In this document: positions 21,531-34,690 of the stretch, piece by piece
Position numbering within the stretch: position 1 is the first letter of the stretch
How the letters are laid out: every line of letters begins with the position of its first letter
Origin: Motacilla alba alba
Taxonomy: Eukaryota; Chordata; Aves; Passeriformes; Motacillidae
DNA: 64,000 bases
Assembly (NCBI RefSeq): GCF_015832195.1
Contig: NC_052030.1
Coordinates: 10,063,439-10,127,438, forward strand
Reading direction: 5' to 3'
Translations under genes and position numbers: made by a program
The notes under the pieces: model-generated
Told to the model about the DNA's origin: nothing
Seen by the model: the letters and a program-made list of their open reading frames with translations, nothing else
The model's database searches: none

Positions 21531-24204
21531 CTGGGGGCATCGGGAGCTGAGGGATGCAGGAACCACCTGGGAGCGCCATTCCCTGCATCCCACCAGCGCT
21601 CCCTGGGTTTGCAAGGATGGATCCACCCCCGTGCGGCAGCGCTGGGGTGAAGGAGAGGCCACCCCTGGTCGCCACCGCCGCTCGCCACGGTGTCCCCAGG
21701 GGTCCCATCCTGTCCCCGACCCCGCTGCGCTCGGCGGCGGCGCCGGTGCCAGCCCAGCCCGCGGCGTGGCCGGGGGACAGCGGTGACACACTTTGTCATC
21801 CAAACTAATGAAGCAAACGGGGACAGTCCCCGGCCAGCGCAATGCAGCGTCCTCAGCCTGGCCTTCCGGCGGCCGCTTGGATGGAAAACTGCTGGGACAG
21901 CAGGGAACGGAGGGAATTATCCGCCCGGGAATTATCCGTCAGCCCCCGCTCGGGTGCGACCCGCTGTGATCCATCCCCCTGCTTGCATCCCGGGGGAGGG
22001 ATCCAGCCCTGCGAGCTGCAGCGTTGGAAAATCCCCCGGCTGGCAGTGCCAGGGTTGGGGAATCCCTCCTGCCCCCCCAGACCCTTCAGCACCCAGAGCC
22101 CAGGGGAGGCGTTTCCCAGGATGTGGTTCCCTGCCTACATCCATCACCACACTCCCGCCAGGAGCCAAAATCCTCATCCCATCAATGGGACACCCGGCTC
22201 TGCCTCAGTATAATCCCACCAGGAGCCGAAATCCCCATCCCAGCCCCGGGACACCCGGCTGAGCATCACTGCACACCCAACCCACCTCCCTGCGCGGTGT
22301 CAGCTGTCCCCAGGGCAGGGAATCCTCGATAATTTGCCAGCTTCACCCAGGTTTATCCATCCCTCTGCGCCTGGAGAGGTGGGAACAGGTCCGGGAGCGG
22401 CGGGAGCGCGCTGAATGAAGGGCCCATCAATTATGGATTGGGGGCTTGTCTTCAAATTGCTCTGCAGTTATTGAGCCCCGAGGTTCACTCGTCTTCAGGC
22501 AGCAGCTCCCATCTGAGCAGGGCCAAACACCCTCACGTGGCTGCCCCAGCCCGGGGGAACAAAGGGCCCATTAAAACCGGCAAATTAACCACCACCAGAA
22601 TGCCATTAGGAGAAGGAATATCCAGTTTCACCCCCTCATTAACATTTCTTATCACAGGGACGGGGAAAGAACAGGGCCTGCAAACAGAGGGGTGGTGACA
22701 TCAGTGGGGTGACCCCACGGGAGGGCTGTGACGCAGGGACTGACCTCGGTCCCACGCCACAGGACGTGAGGAGAGCAGGTTCTGCACCCCCCTGGCACCC
22801 TGGGAATGCTGGAATGCCTCTGCCAAGCCTGGAAATGCAGTGAAGGACTCAGGGGATGGGGTGAAAGACCCCGGTCCATGGGGTGCAGGATTTATGGGAC
22901 ACAGGACCCAGGGCATGGAGTCACCTGCTGTCACCAAAAGTCACCCGCTTGGGTGCAGGGACCGCCAGAAAGCCTGGTGTCCCTCCATCCCAGAGCAGTT
23001 CCTGCGGCTCCACATCCTCCCCAGCACCAAAGAGGGACACCAGTCCGACCCCCAGTGGCACCAGCACAAACCCCCGGTGACATTGGGCACCCTGGGTGCT
23101 GCCATCCCTCAAAGCCTCCAGCCTCCATCCCTAGGAGTGTCCCGCAGTGCAAGCCTGGAATTGCTGCCCTGGCAGAGGTTGGGCAGCCCAAGATTCCAGG
23201 TGGAGTTGCCCATCCTCTTTTCCAGCCCCACGGAAATGGATTTTCACCCTTTTCCACCCGTTAAGGAAGCAGCAAATGAGATGCATGGGGCTGAATTTAA
23301 ACCCCAGTATGGCTGGGAGTGAAGCTGAGATAAACCAGGATTATTCCAGCCCAGCAGGGCAGACCTGGAGCATCCAGAACCTTCCAGTGCCTCTCCCAGG
23401 GGCCAGCCGAGCACAGGGAGCTGTCAGTCGCCCTCAAATCAAAGCCAGGTTTATTTATTCAGCTTCTCTCTGCCTTCATTTTGCTGAGAAATGGATTTGT
23501 GCCTCCTCTCCGCTGGGGAAGCCTTAAAAACAACTGACTCAGCAGCTTCCAGGCTCATCCCGGGAAGCTGCGCCGGGATCAGATCCTCATCCTCGAGGGT
23601 GAGACACTTCCCAGGCCTGGGCTTCCCCAGGAGCCACTGAATCCCTTCCACAGGCCAGACCAGCCAGGGATGCAAAGGAAAAGCCTCTCCTGAGGGGTTT
23701 ATTGGCTCAGTTTGAAGATCCAGGGCAGGATTTGCCCGTCTGCTGGTGGATTTTTGTGGGGGATTTCCAAGCATTTTGTGGGGTTTGCAAATCCTCCTCC
23801 TTGCTGGGAGTCCACAAAGGAGTTTGGACTGGAGTTAAGGAGCTGGTTTTGCTTATGGATGAAAACTGATTTTGAAATATTCTGGGGATTTATGGATGGC
23901 CTCAGCACTTTCCCAGGGCATGAGGCGCCGAGATCCAGAGGGATCCAGGAGGATCCAGGATCCATTCGGGGCTGCCCCAGACTAATTGATTAAGGTCTCT
24001 AAGAGGCTCCTCTGAAATGAGGTCGTGCTAATTGCACAACCTCCTCCTTGTGCTCCCTGTGCTCTCCAGAGGACAGAGCCCACAGGGCACCAGCCCCGTT
24101 TCTGCCAGGGCTGAGCTATAAATAAACCCAGGAACATCAGGATGGATCCTGCCCTGGCTTATTCCAATCACTGGACAGAGCTACACGAGCCCAGGGCCTG
24201 CAGC

Positions 24205-24300
24205 CTGGCCCAGAAAGGCAATTTTGTTTAATCAAGTTATTTAAGGAAGTTTAACCCCATTTTTAATTATGACATTGAGCTGCCTGGCATTGCAAATTCC
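24205..24300. promoter_or_regulatory. AT-rich candidate element beside the minisatellite
   Basis: Has TTTAATCAAG, TTTTTAATTATGACATTG and similar homeodomain-like sites, ending where the 41-bp repeat starts. Only composition supports it. Confidence 0.22.
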
Positions 24301-24314
24301 CGCTGATGTCCCGG

Positions 24315-25027
24315 AGCTCGACCCAAGGGATGCTGATCCCCACCCTGAGGATGCAATTCCTGCCCAAGGGATGCTGATCCCCACCCTGAGGATGCAATTC
24401 CTGCCCAAGGAATACTGATCCCCACCCTGAGGATGCAATTCCTACCCAAGGGATGCTGATCCCCACCCTGAGGATGCAATTCCTGCCCAAGGGATGCTGA
24501 TCCCCACCCTGAGGATGCAATTCCTGCCCAAGGAATACTGATCCCCACCCTGAGGATGCAATTCCTGCCCAAGGGATGCTGATCCCCACCCTGAGGATGC
24601 AATTCCTGCCCAAGGGATGCTGATCCCCACCCTGAGGATGCCGATTCCTGCCCAAGGGATGCTGATCCCCACCCTGAGGATGCCGATTCCCGCCCAAGGG
24701 ATGCTGATCCCCACCCTGAGGATGCAATTCCTACCCAAGGGATGCTCATCCCCACCCTGAGGATGCAATTCCCACCCAAGGGATGCTGATCCCCACCCTG
24801 AGGATGCAATTCCTGCCCAAGGGATGCTCATCCCCACCCTGAGGATGCAATTCCTGCCCAAGGGATGCTGATCCCCACCCTGAGGATGCAATTCCCGCCC
24901 AAGGGATGCTGATCCCCACCCTGAGGATGCAATTCCTACCCAAGGGATGCTGATCCCCACCCTGAGGATGCCGATTCCTGCCCAAGGGATGCTGATCCCC
25001 ACCCTGAGGATGCAATTCCTGCCCAAA
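24315..25027. repeat. 41-bp minisatellite, about 17 copies
   Basis: The unit is about 41 bp: GGGATGCTGATCCCCACCCT followed by GAGGATGCAATTCCTGCCCAA. Variants include CTCATC for CTGATC, AATACTG for GATGCTG, and a one-base longer form with GCCGATTCC. Because 41 is not a multiple of three and the unit lacks stops on the - strand, all three - strand frames stay open for 150-215 codons, which imitates a repeat protein. There is no coding evidence. Confidence 0.97.
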
Positions 25028-27719
25028 CCCCACAGCCACGGGCTGGCACAGGGTGGGATCACCATGATGGTGGTGGGAATTTGTTGTAGCACAGGTGAGA
25101 GTCTCCCAAAACCTATCCCAGCTGGGATGAGCAGGCGCTCCAGCCCCCAGAAGCAAAGATCTGTGTTGCCTCCAGGCCACTAATTCCCAGGTAATCCCAT
25201 CTCCGTGGCTCTGCTCCCTTCCCTGAATATTCTCCTCCACAATGGCCCAAGTGGAGCTGAAAATGGGGAGTTTTTACTTCACGTTCTGCTCCTCCACCCA
25301 CGATTCCATCAAAGCCCGTTCCAGGTTCTTGGAGGCTGAATTCCCCTCACAAGTGTGAAAAGCAGCTCATAAAGAAAAATGGTTTAAGTCATGAATCATT
25401 TAAAAAGCACCCGGCGCTGCCGAAGGCAGGGAAGGAAATAGGGGAGGAAATCACCATGGATTGCAGAGACCGGGGCAGGGAGAGGGTCCAGGGAACTGTG
25501 GGATGATGGAAATGAGGTGGCACAGCGGGGATCCAGCTGTGGGACTCGGTGTTCCCCTCCCAGCATCGTTAGCATTTTCATTAATTAATTAATCTGCAGC
25601 AACCCCAGGGGTCTGGGTGATCCAGTTCTCTCCAGCAGCGTTATCCCATCTGCCCGGGGTATTTTGGGTGGGGCTGTGGAAGGAGCGGGAAGCTCCCTCC
25701 TTTGGGATCAGGGTCATTAAATTTGGGTGCTGGGGAGCAGGATCCCAGCCTTCCCCTACCACATCCCTGCCGGCTTCCAGCATCCCTCCCTGAGCATTCC
25801 TGCTGCCGGCATCAGCCCCATCCCTGCGTCCAAGGCTGAGAAACCTCCATTTCCCCGTTAATCCCCCATTTTTGGGTGGCACACGGCGGTATTTGGGAGA
25901 GGCCCCCCCCGGATTGCGGGGTCTCAGTGACACCGAGGGATGCTCCCAGACTCCCTCTCCCTTTTCTTCCCACCCTCCCGACACTCAAGCCCTTGGAAAA
26001 GGTGATGTAATTCCTTCGGAGGACGCTGAGTGTCTGTGACAGGGTTTAACCTAAGCAGTTTTCACGTCTCACCTTCGGGGGGTTTTCATGCCCAGCCTGC
26101 AAAATCCAGTTACGGTTTTCAATCAGACTTGGGGGAGCCGGGATGTGCATCCCAGGGAATGCGCTCCCACCCGGAGCCGGGAGGAGGAGGAGGGAGGCGG
26201 GAGGAAGGCCGGGGCTGTTCCCCAGGGAAGCACAGCTGGATCCCAGCCAGCTGCTGGCTCAGCAAAGCTCCCCCCAGACGGAGCTGCCGGAATCCCGGAG
26301 CAAAAGGAGGTTCAGGACACACGGGATGGACTTTTCCAGAGGCAGCGCCGGGGCTGGCAGCCACCCCTGGGGGACGCGCGGCCCTCCCTGTGCTGCTCAT
26401 CCTCCCCAAATCCTCTGGCCACTCCATCCATGGACACCTGCACGTCCCTGTCGCTGTGGAAAAGCATTCCTGAGCCGGCACATCCCGAGCTGGCAGCTCC
26501 TCGTTCCAGGGAACGCCAGGGCGCTGCTGTTTTCCTCCTTGTGCTCAACGAGGAGGAACAAACCCCGCAGCAGCCAAAGGGATTCATCCCGAGGTTTTGA
26601 GCACCAGAGCCCAGTCCTGGCTCCAGGACCCACGGGAGGTGATGAGAAACACCGAAAGGAGCTTGTCCCAAGGGAAATCCTGCACCCAGCGGGACCTGCC
26701 TGAATCCCATCCCAATGGGATCCAAGGGGACCATCGGGGGGATTTGGGAAGCGTGACCCCTCACGGGTGGCACAAAAACCTCTTCCCACGGGAGCACCCG
26801 GCACATCCAGCCCAGGATGGAGCCCCCGAGGACTCCCCAGGTAGGGAAGAGCCCGATCCAATCTCCCCATAAATCCCACGCTCAGGTCTGCTCCACGGAG
26901 ATTTGCCTCAGCCCTCGTTAATCTGGGATTACAGCAGCACCGGGGCAATTAACTAACGAGCTTTTCCAGCAGCAGACAATGCCTTGCACAGCCCACGGAC
27001 ATTAATGGAGTGAGAAGGAGGATTTCGTGCAACACTTCCTTCAAAACCTCCTTCCCCGGGAGAGCTGATTCCTCTCTTTCCCCTCATCCAGGGAGGGAGG
27101 CCGGGCTCGGGAGGGATCTGCCGTTCCCGTGGATGCTGCAGGCTCATCCCTCAGCACGGGGCAGATCCTCCTGTCCCACGCTCCTTCCCCGGTCCCAGGA
27201 GGAGCTCCTGGCTCCAGAGAGAGCCAACACTTTGGGAAGGACAAATTCCCATCCCGGAGCTGCCTGCTCTGCTCAGTGAGTCCCTGCTGGTCCAAGGGGG
27301 TGGGGAGAAGCAGAGATTTTCCCAGGATCTGGACGGAGCTGGGAATGGTGCTGAACACTCCTGGATCCTGCCTCAGCCGTGGGAATTGTGACTCTGGATG
27401 GGAGCCTGGAGCTGCTGAGGCTTGGCCCAGCTTTCCATGGGGAAAAGATCCCCCAGGAAGAATGGAGTATTTTTCTGGGAGATAAAATCCATCCCCAAAT
27501 CCCCCCGGGGAACCAGGGGTCAGTGGGGGGGTTCCCATCTGCCAGGATCCCAAATATCAAGGACCCTAAAAGGCAGGAACATCGACATGGATGAGCCCCA
27601 CTGGAGCCAGGCACCTGCAGCCCTGATGCTGCAGCTGGGCTCGGGTTCTTGAGCACCAGGATTTGGGAAAGGAATCCCAAAAACCAGAGCAAAACCCCCT
27701 GGGGAATTATCCCTGGGCC

Positions 27720-27930
27720 TAAAAACTGCTAATAATATGTGAAATATTATAATATAATGTATATAAAAACATGGTAGGGGCTAATAATATAGATAATAGA
27801 ATAATAAATACAAAACCATAGTGTCTGCTAATAATATATAAAAAAGATGTAATATAATCTATCTAAAACCACAATAATTGCTAATAATATCTATAATATA
27901 ATAATGCACATTAAAAAACCTAACAAATGC
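27720..27930. repeat. AT-rich degenerate tandem repeat
   Basis: The phrase TGCTAATAATAT recurs with about 50-bp spacing in a run of A/T-only segments separated by AAAACCA-like spacers. Confidence 0.7.
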
Positions 27931-28539
27931 TAACAAGTCCTGTCTTGGAGGAGCCCCTGGAGCTCAACAGCTTTGGATATTCCAAGGGAGAGCTCTTTGC
28001 CAAGCCCAGGGAAGGGAGAGCCCCTCATGAAGGATAACTCCCAGATAAATTCCCAGAGGAAGGAAGGATACAGCACTCACCAGATGAGAAGGTGCAGTGG
28101 GCCAGGCCCAGGCTGGGTGGGGGCACCCCGGGGCTGTAATTCCCAGGGCCAGGCTGGGATTCCCAGCTCTGGATTGCCAGGAAAGTTTCTTTAATCCTGC
28201 CTTGACGGAGGCCGGGGTTTATAGGGCTCAGCTCAAGGTTACCTTCACGCCGTTCTGCAACTGCCTCTGCTCTCCCTGCTCATCTCTATGTTAAATTATT
28301 CCCCGAAGTTGCCAGCATGGATGTGGGAAGAGGAAAATAAACAGGGGAGAGGCTTCTGGCAGGATTACATTCCCTTATGTTCCTTATTTCCCCGGCGGAG
28401 ATGTTCCTGCACAAAGTCTGGGAAGGAGGAGGATGAGGACGAGGAGCGATCTCTCCCGCCTGGCTCCCTCTGCGAAGCAAAACCCTTCCCAAACCAGCAG
28501 AAACCAGCGAAAATCCCTGCCGGGATGAGGCGGGAATCA

Positions 28540-29220
28540 TCAACTCCCGCAAAGCCGCGGGGGGGACCCGGTGCCCCCCAGCTCCCCGCGCCCGCAGCCG
28601 CCGCTTCCCAGCCGCGATTCCCGGCGGGCCGGGGTCCTGCCGACCCCCGCTCGCGGTCCTTCTTGCTCCTATTTTTTTAAATTTTATTTTGCGCAGGGCA
28701 CTGGGGAGGGAGGGATGTTGTTGTTTGTTTTCTTCTCTTATTTTTCAGCTGCTAATTCGGGTTTGGTTTTTTTTCCCCCCTTTAGCCCCGGTTTCAACGC
28801 TCTCCCCGCACCGGCAGCTCCGCTGCCCCCTCCCCCGAGCCCTTTTTCCTCCCCTGCCTCCTCCTCCTCCTCCTCACCGTCCCCGGGCCCTGCTCCCGGC
28901 CGCCGCCGCCGCTCCATCCCTGGCTCCATCCATCCCTCGGTGCCTCCATCCGCGGCCGCCCCCGGGAGCGGCGGGGCCGGGGGGGCTCCGGGCGCTGCCC
29001 GCGGCCCGGCCCCGCTGCCGGGGGGGCTCCGGCGGTGCCGGTACCGCCCGGGGCGGGTTCCGGTGATGCCGGTGCCGGCCGAGGAGAGCCCAGCCCGGCC
29101 CGGCGGCTGCCGCTCGGCTCTGCCCGCAGCCGCTGCCGGGCGCCGCTTCTTAATGTCTCCATCCAGCGGCTCCGCTCCCTCCGCCGGCTGCCGGCCTTAA
29201 CCCCTTCCCTCCCGCCGCCC
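28540..29220 (-). promoter_or_regulatory. CpG island; candidate WSCD2 promoter / non-coding first exon
   Basis: Dense CpG, many GGGGCGG-type and GCCGCC motifs, and no repeat structure mark a strong CpG island. On the - strand a purine-rich segment contains CGGGGACG followed by GTGAGGAGG near 28877, a plausible donor after a 5' UTR-like exon. WSCD2 is the nearest - strand gene downstream (coding start 9.2 kb away) and mammalian WSCD2 has distal non-coding exons. On the + strand a pyrimidine tract with TTTTTCAG near 29270 looks like an acceptor, so a + strand non-coding transcript is an alternative. No protein is supported. Confidence 0.5.
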
Positions 29221-31157
29221 CCATGGGATCTCTATTTTCAAATTTATTTCTTGTTTTCCCTGTTTTTCAGGGATGCGGCAGTGCCGGGAAGCAGCTCTCG
29301 GGGGGCCCCGGCCGCGCTGCTGCGCCCAAAGCGAGGGATGCTGAGGATCTGGATCCCCCCAGCCCAGGAATGGAATTCCCAGATGGAATCCCGTTCCATC
29401 CTCCCGGCACTCGGGACCGGCCCGAGGATTCTTGAATGGAGCCAGCAAGGATTAAACTTACATTTAAAATATAAACAAACCAATATAAATATATAGATAA
29501 ACACGTACGTTCCATAGATGGCTGCATATATAAATGTAAATACATCTAAATTTTCTAAATGAACATTCTAAATAAATAGATCATCGCTAAATATACCAAA
29601 ATAAATAGACATACAAATATATCATGGGATATATCTGTGGGTGTATTTGCTTGCATGGGTGATTTTTTTGGGGGTTTTTGTGCTGTCAGATCAATTAAAA
29701 ATTAATTCCAAAACTTCCCGAGCCCGGGAATAAGAAAAAATTGCGGCTCAAAAGGGATTAACTTGAGCGGGATTTTTTTCCCCACCCCTTTTATTGCCAA
29801 CTTTAAGCGCCGGGGGGATTTCAGGGGGTGCTGGTGGCAGCCGGGACCCTCATGCCCTTCCCGGTGCTGGCTCTGCTGTGATCCCAATCCCTCAGAATTC
29901 CCGGCTGTGATCCCAATCCCTCAGCATTCCCGGCTGCGGCACACAACGGGTCCCTCCAGGTGAGGAGAGAATTCCAAAAGGCTCCAGAGGAAACTCCTGA
30001 AGCTGATGAGGGCAGCACCTTCTCCCGCATTTTTGGGAATCTCCGCTCCCAAAGCCACATCCAGGGATACGGGCTGGGAGTGCGGAATTTTCGGGGTGCC
30101 GGGAGAAACGGGGGGCGTCCAACACATCCACAGGGGTTCCTTCGTCCCGCGGGGATCCCCATTCCTGGTGGGAGCGCAGCAGCCGGGGGAGGGCTGGATC
30201 CTGCCCAGGAAAGCGCAGCCTGGCCCGATCCATGCGGGATTCGCATCCCGGAGCCCGGAGCCACCCCGCGGCGCTCGTTTCCATAGGAAACCAGGCTGGG
30301 AATGCTGCCTGGGTGCCAGCCTGGGGGCTGAGGAGCTGGTTTGAGCTATTTTAATCCTCCCGGGATCGTGCTCGGCCACGCAGCGCTCCCTCCCTGCGGC
30401 CAAGCTCTGGGAATTGCGGGAATGGGGGGAGATGAGACCTCTCGCGGGCTGGGCCGGGGGATCCCACTGCCCAAGGGCTTCACAAACTCGCCCGTATTCC
30501 CCCCAAACCCAGCGATTCTTCCTTGTATTCTCTAAAATCAGGGATATCCCCTCCCTGCGCAGCTCCCCAGGGGCTGTTTGCAATTCCAGCTCTCCTGATG
30601 GGATCACGGTGCCCTCCCCTGGGAGCCCCATCTGCTGGAGTAAATTTTGGCTTCCCAGGGCCCTCCCGGGACAGCAAATTTATTTTCCTTATGGACCGTG
30701 GTGCAATGGAAGCCATTCCCAATCCCTGCTCCCAGTGACCCGGTCCTGCAGGTGTTGAGGGTTGTTCTAATCCCAAAACCGCCGAGGTTATTGACAAGGG
30801 ACTTTTGACATTGGCCTGAAGTGTCCCCAGATAAATCCCGACGTCAGGGACGCTGGATTTTGAGCCAAAAGTGATTGTGGAGGCTCCTGGCAGCAGCCTT
30901 ATCCAGGGAAACGGAGCCAGCGGCTCCCAGCGCCCGGCACCGGGGTGGCTTTCACTGGAAAAGGGCAAATACTGGGTGCCCACCCCGGTGGGGACACTGG
31001 AGTGACAGTCCCCTCCTCCCCACCCCTGCAGCCCTGGTTTATGGGCATTGGAAAACCTTCCAGCTGCCCGAGGGCTTGGGAAAAAAAGAGGATGCAGTGC
31101 ATTTTAATATTGAAAAAGCTGCATCCAATCTCGTTTGGAGGATTGGGAAGTGCCAGC

Positions 31158-31250
31158 ACACACACACACACACACACAAAATTAAAATAAATAAAGCAAA
31201 ACAAAAAAAAACCAAACAAAAAAAAAAATCAACCAAAAAAACCTTGGAAA
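31158..31250. repeat. (CA)n followed by A-rich tract
   Basis: About ten CA units followed by AAAATTAAAATAAATAAAGC and A-runs. The pattern resembles a microsatellite grown next to an A-rich tail. Confidence 0.9.
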
Positions 31251-32894
31251 CAGGACGGCTGGAAAGATCCTCAGCAGAAAGGTCAGAATCTCCAATTTAA
31301 ATGGGATGCCTGGCGCTGCTGTGCTCTGCTCCATAACGAGCTGGGGTGTGGGAAAACTAATTTGGGATTGAAGTGACATTTGGGGCCTTTTGGGATTGGA
31401 AATTCAACTTTTATTTCCCCTGGGGGGTGCAGAGTGCAGCTGAAAAGGAGATTCTCTCCTGCTGCTCCCTGCCCTTCCCATGGCAGATGCTGGAGCAGCA
31501 TCCCAGAGATTTTCCAGAGGTTTTGCCTCCTTCCCAAGGATGAGGCTGTGCTTGTGCTTCCAGGTCTGGGTTATGAGGGAGGTGAAGGGCAGGATAAGGG
31601 GCCTCGTTTCATTTCTTGATGGATTTATATCCCTGCTGACCTCCCAGGGTGTTCCTTGGCAGGTGGAAGGATGTCCCTGCAATCCTGCTTTTCCCAGACT
31701 GGAGAGCTGGGCTGAGTTATCAGGGATTAAAAATCAACTTAGAACTCAATTTATCCGCTGATTAAAAGTCAATAATTAGCAAATCTTGCACTCTCGGTGC
31801 CTCTGCTCCATCTGAGCCGTGTGGGGCAGGAAAGGGAATAAGGAATCAGGGAAGCTGTGGAATAATGAGCTCCTGCCGGCCTTTCCTGCTCTGCTTTTCC
31901 ACTCATTTTCCAGCTGGGCAGGAGCAAGCTGGAATCACCCCAAAGGGGCTGAGCCGAGTTTTCCCGATGGCTTTGAATTGCTATTAGGGACAAATTTTGG
32001 GATCTGGAGGGGTTGGAGCAGGAGATCCATGCAAGTGATCTCCAGGAAAGGACGGGCCAACCCCTGGCAGCTGCGGGGGAATTTCGGGAATGGGAATCCA
32101 ACACTGGAGCTGCTGAAGGCTTTTCCTCACTTCTGGTGTTTCCCTGCTCCCCCGGGAAGCAGCCACGGCTCCCTGGGAATTGCGTGAGCCTCTCCCAGGA
32201 AGCATTCCCGGAGGGCTCGCACCTCTCCTGCCCTGCTTTTCCTTAATTAACTCATTAGGATGCCAGTGACAGCGATGTCCCCAGGGGGGATCGGGCGCAG
32301 GCAGTGATGGATGTCCAATTCCTGCTGCCTGCAATCCCAAGAAAAGCCCCGGGGCTGCGAATCCGGGGTCATTCTAGGGTAAAAAGAGGGGGAAAAATAG
32401 GAATTGGGATGATGTCATGCTCAGGCTTTTGTGGATGCTCACGGAGCAGGGAGTTTGGAGCTCTGGAGTCTTGGTGTTGGTTTTGTGATTGTTTGGAGTG
32501 GGGGAATTAATAAAAAAACCAAACAAGAAAGAGGCAACTGTGTGGATTAAAGCTGGAAAGAAGAGGATTAAGGGATTGAAGGGGAAAGAAGTGCTGGGAA
32601 TGCAGATGGAGGGGATATTTCCCCTTTCAGCCACCCTGCCTGTGGGAAAATGGGGGGAAAAAAAAGGTTTTGATAAGCTCTTTAAAAAAATTCATGAGGT
32701 TTCCAGCACTGCGTTTGTTTATTTGTTCCCCAGGGATAAACTCCTGGAATACAGCATCCCATTTGTCAGCAGGGCCTAAACCAGATTGTCCTGCTAATAA
32801 ATTATAAAAACCAGCACTGTGGGATTGTGCTGCTGGCACAGGGCAGGGCGGGGTGGAGCATTTTGGGTCAGGAAAGAAAGATTTAGGGCAGGAG

Positions 32895-33090
32895 GGAATG
32901 CTCCATCCAACCTGGCCTTGGGCACTTCCAGGGATCCAGGGGCAGCCACAGCTTCTCTGGGCACCCTGTGCCAGGGCCTCCCCACCCTTCCAGGGAAGGA
33001 TTTCTTCCTGAAATCCAATCTAAATCTCTCCTTTTTTAGTTTAAAACCATCCCCCCCTCGTCCCCAGCAGCACAATTCTCTCCCTAAACG
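32895..33090 (-). mobile_element. CR1 LINE fragment
   Basis: Reverse-complement CR1: 'CATCCAACCTGGCCTTGGGC', 'GCTTCTCTGGGCACCCTGTG' and 'GAAGGATTTCTTCCTGAAAT' are all recognisable. Confidence 0.85.
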
Positions 33091-34649
33091 CAAAGCATTC
33101 CTTAAGCCAGGCAGGAATTCCCAAGCAATGGGCATTTTGCAATCCATGCCCCTGCCTCCTGCTGATTTTGGGCTCAGGGCTTTGTTCTCCAGAGCTGGTG
33201 AAATTCCAAATGTGATGGGGATTCTTGTCAGGGGTGTCCTGAATATTCCTGGTGCTCCATGAGGAGGGGAGGCACATCCCAGCTGCAGCTCCCATTCCCC
33301 CCAGCCCCCCTCAGGCACAACACCTGCCCTGTAAACTTCAAAAAGGGATCAAATTTCCATTTCTTCCCACTAATTCATGGATCTGGGTTTGTCTTTCACG
33401 TGTTGTCGTTCCAAGCTGCCCCTGGAGCACAGCTGGCACTGGGATGAGACTGTGCCAGCTCCTGCCAGGAGAATCCACGGAGGCATCACCAAATTGGAAT
33501 TTCTTCCTGCCCTGCAAACTCGGGGCTTTTGGAGGAAAAGTGTTTGAAGGAAGGGCTTTTGGAGGAAAAATGGAGGGGCTTTTGGAGGAAAAATGTTTGA
33601 AGGAAGGAATTTTTTGAAGGGATGAGGGGTTTGGATCAGGGAGGGGTTCCCCAGCTGCACCCACCCTGGAAGGGCAGCGTGCCCTGGATGCAGCATTGGG
33701 AAATCAATCCTCCAGCAGCTCCTGGGAGCCTCAGGGAAGATTAAATCCCTGGATAAGGGTGATGGATGAGGGGAAGGGCTGGAGCAGAGGCAGGGATGAT
33801 GATCTGCCCTGACCTGGGCAAGAGGCAGCTGCATAAATCCTCAGTCATGGATGGACAGGACAAGGCAGAGCTGGAAGTTTTCCAGGGAAACCTTGGAGTT
33901 TTGGAGGCTGTGGCTGCTCCTGGCCATGGCCTTGGTGGTGCTTTTGGTCTGGATCAGGACGTTCCCAGCTGCAGCAGGTCCCCAAATCCTGGTGGCAGCG
34001 CAGGTGTTTGGCTGGGGGGGGGAGCAGAGGAACCATCTGTGTGCACAGGGATCATCCTCACGCTTCCATGGAGCTGTGAATCCAGAGGCAAAGCTGCTTC
34101 CCGTGGCTTTGCCACAGGATTTTGGCTCTTCCCTCAGATCTGGCTGATAAATGAGCTGCGAGCTGCTCCTCACCCTCCCTGGGGCAGGTTTGCACTCCAG
34201 AGGGGGAAAACTGGAGAACAGCGAGGCAAACCCAGATTTCTTCCAATGTGGAATGGGGAAACTCAGGAAAACCTTCCAAAATCCCCATTTTTGCCCCATT
34301 TTGCCATCCTCCCTTGGCAGCTCCTGGCAGAGGGATTCGCTGTGCCCTCCTGAGGATGAGGAGGGAGTGGGGTGAGGGCAGTGGGGTGGTGGCAAGGAGG
34401 AACCCACAGGCAGGGGTGACATCCTTCCACAAAACAGGAGGAGATCCCAGGGGTTCCTGGGGGGCTCCATCCCCTCCAACCTCTCCTGGCTGGATCTGGA
34501 GCCCTGGAGCACCTGGAAAGCTGCTCCCGGCCAGAGAGCTCCTGGCGCGACAATTCCTGAGCCTGGCCCACGGCAGGAGATTATGGAGCTTTGGAGCAGA
34601 CACGTGGAGTGGCTGTGCCCTACTTTTGGAGAGCGGAATCCAGTATTTA

Positions 34650-34690
34650 AAAGGAAAAAAAAAAAAAAAAAGAAAAAAAGAAAAAAAAAC
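34650..34690. repeat. A-rich tract
   Basis: A long poly-A with isolated G, followed by CACATGG. Confidence 0.85.

Larger units (their letters stand above)
19326..28539. other. Intergenic or WSCD2 5' intronic DNA without recognised genes
   Basis: No coding exon is supported. It contains a 21-bp repeat at 21447, a 41-bp minisatellite at 24315-25027, an AT-rich degenerate array at about 27720-27930, and a few AT-rich blocks listed as candidate regulatory elements. If WSCD2 starts at the CpG island at 28.5-29.2 kb, this is its first intron. Confidence 0.6.

Noticed and set aside
24263..25092. Long repeat 'proteins' (150-216 codons) in the 24-25 kb minisatellite, and a CRISPR-like look
   Set aside because: Repeats are directly adjacent without unique spacers, all frames are open equally, and the genome is vertebrate.
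28571..29200. 209-codon Pro/Ser/Ala-rich frame in the CpG island
   Set aside because: Open frames of this composition are expected by chance in CpG islands; there is no known motif or convincing splice structure for a protein.
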